DNA from: Phellopilus nigrolimitatus
Lineage: Eukaryota; Basidiomycota; Agaricomycetes; Hymenochaetales; Hymenochaetaceae
DNA length: 64,000 bases
NCBI GenBank assembly: GCA_021029095.1
Contig: JAJOHG010000065.1
Location: 62,001 to 126,000 of the forward strand
Reading direction: 5' to 3'
The translations under genes were made by a program, and so were the position numbers. Numbering within the stretch: the stretch's first letter is position 1; each line of letters starts with the position of its first letter. This document shows positions 63,480 through 64,000 of the stretch, piece by piece. Below the pieces are notes generated by a model. It was not told the DNA's origin and did no database searches. It worked only from the letters and a program-made list of their open reading frames with translations.

Positions 63480-64000
63480 CGAAAGCCAATTGAAGGTCAT
63501 GAGAGACAAGAGAGCCCGTTTTTTAGAAGGCCAGAACGCTGCTTACTGATCATTATAGTTGGCTATTTTCAGGGCGTACCGAATTGCTTCCCAAAGCCCG
63601 AGCCGTTGACAAGACGTCCTACATGTACATGTAGATGGGACTTTCGACATGTCTAGAGCCGAAAAGGCAAAATAATCTTACATAGCAATGAGCTGTTACT
63701 AAGCAAGCTCGACGCACACCAACGGTCAGATCGACTGTTCTTCACGAGCCTCAAATTTCCCCAAAGCACCTCGTTTTCTCATGTTCCGTCAAAGTCTTTA
63801 TCTGTCTCGGATTTCTTGTCTCGGCTCAAACCAAACCAAATATTCCGTACTGGGAAGTCATTTCCCGGTTGGTCGGCAAATCGAGAATTCGTTTGCCCAA
63901 GCATTCTTTGAGGTCCGAAAACTATCGTGATTATTTTGAACTTGGGCAGATCGATTGATTGAAGTTCTGAACGGACAATGGACACTCCCCTACACCTTTT
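63480..64000. other. Intergenic sequence at window end
   Basis: This is the region upstream of the second Zn2Cys6 regulator. No gene is supported. A minus-strand ORF at 63779-63985 has no recognisable family. Confidence 0.35.

Overview
This window is nuclear DNA of a white-rot Agaricomycete, most likely of the Polyporales. The genes have many short (50-70 nt) spliceosomal introns. Agaricomycete-type families are present, including class II peroxidases, a DUF6533 protein, atypical G-alpha subunits and Zn2Cys6 regulators. Two short manganese peroxidases point to a lignin degrader. There are no operons, CRISPR arrays or bacterial signals.

Positions 1-8541 are transposon territory. Two 3324-bp elements (32-3355 and 5210-8533) lie in opposite orientation. 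They share the 18-bp terminal inverted repeat TAGGGCATAGCACGGGTC, and each has its own perfect 8-bp target-site duplication (CCCAGCTC and TATCCAAC), which is the signature of hAT transposons. Neither encodes a transposase. Both carry genomic pieces, introns included, of three host genes: ribosomal protein eS8, the U1 snRNP factor PRP40, and ribosomal protein eL30. This gene-capturing, Pack-MULE-like hAT family is the most novel thing I see. The spacer between the copies holds a decayed ORF and a tRNA-derived SINE-like piece.

Positions 9884-34341 are an ordinary housekeeping block. In order they are APS kinase (MET14), a germinal-centre-type STE20 kinase with a long disordered tail divergently paired with a CLASP-type TOG protein, succinate dehydrogenase anchor SDH4, a hemerythrin-like protein, SDH assembly factor SDHAF4, a Zn2Cys6 regulator, a canonical G-alpha, and alanyl-tRNA synthetase with two possible starts (mitochondrial and cytosolic).

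Positions 34870-53890 are an inverted segmental duplication. Each arm holds an intact, almost identical 370-aa short manganese peroxidase. The roughly 13-kb spacer has a truncated DUF6533 gene, an AT-rich unrecognised segment, a decayed Argonaute PIWI-domain remnant, and an atypical G-alpha. That G-alpha has a large helical-domain insertion, Ala at the catalytic Gln position and a 9-nt microexon.

Positions 54023-64000 hold the ribosome-biogenesis factor TSR1, a Vps3844-type ER/vacuolar membrane protein and a second Zn2Cys6 regulator. Exon models with explicit boundaries were derived by hand from splice sites and reading frame. Several close exactly to whole codons from start to stop (MET14, SDH4, hemerythrin-like, both G-alphas, both peroxidases, Vps3844). 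All remain predictions without transcript data.
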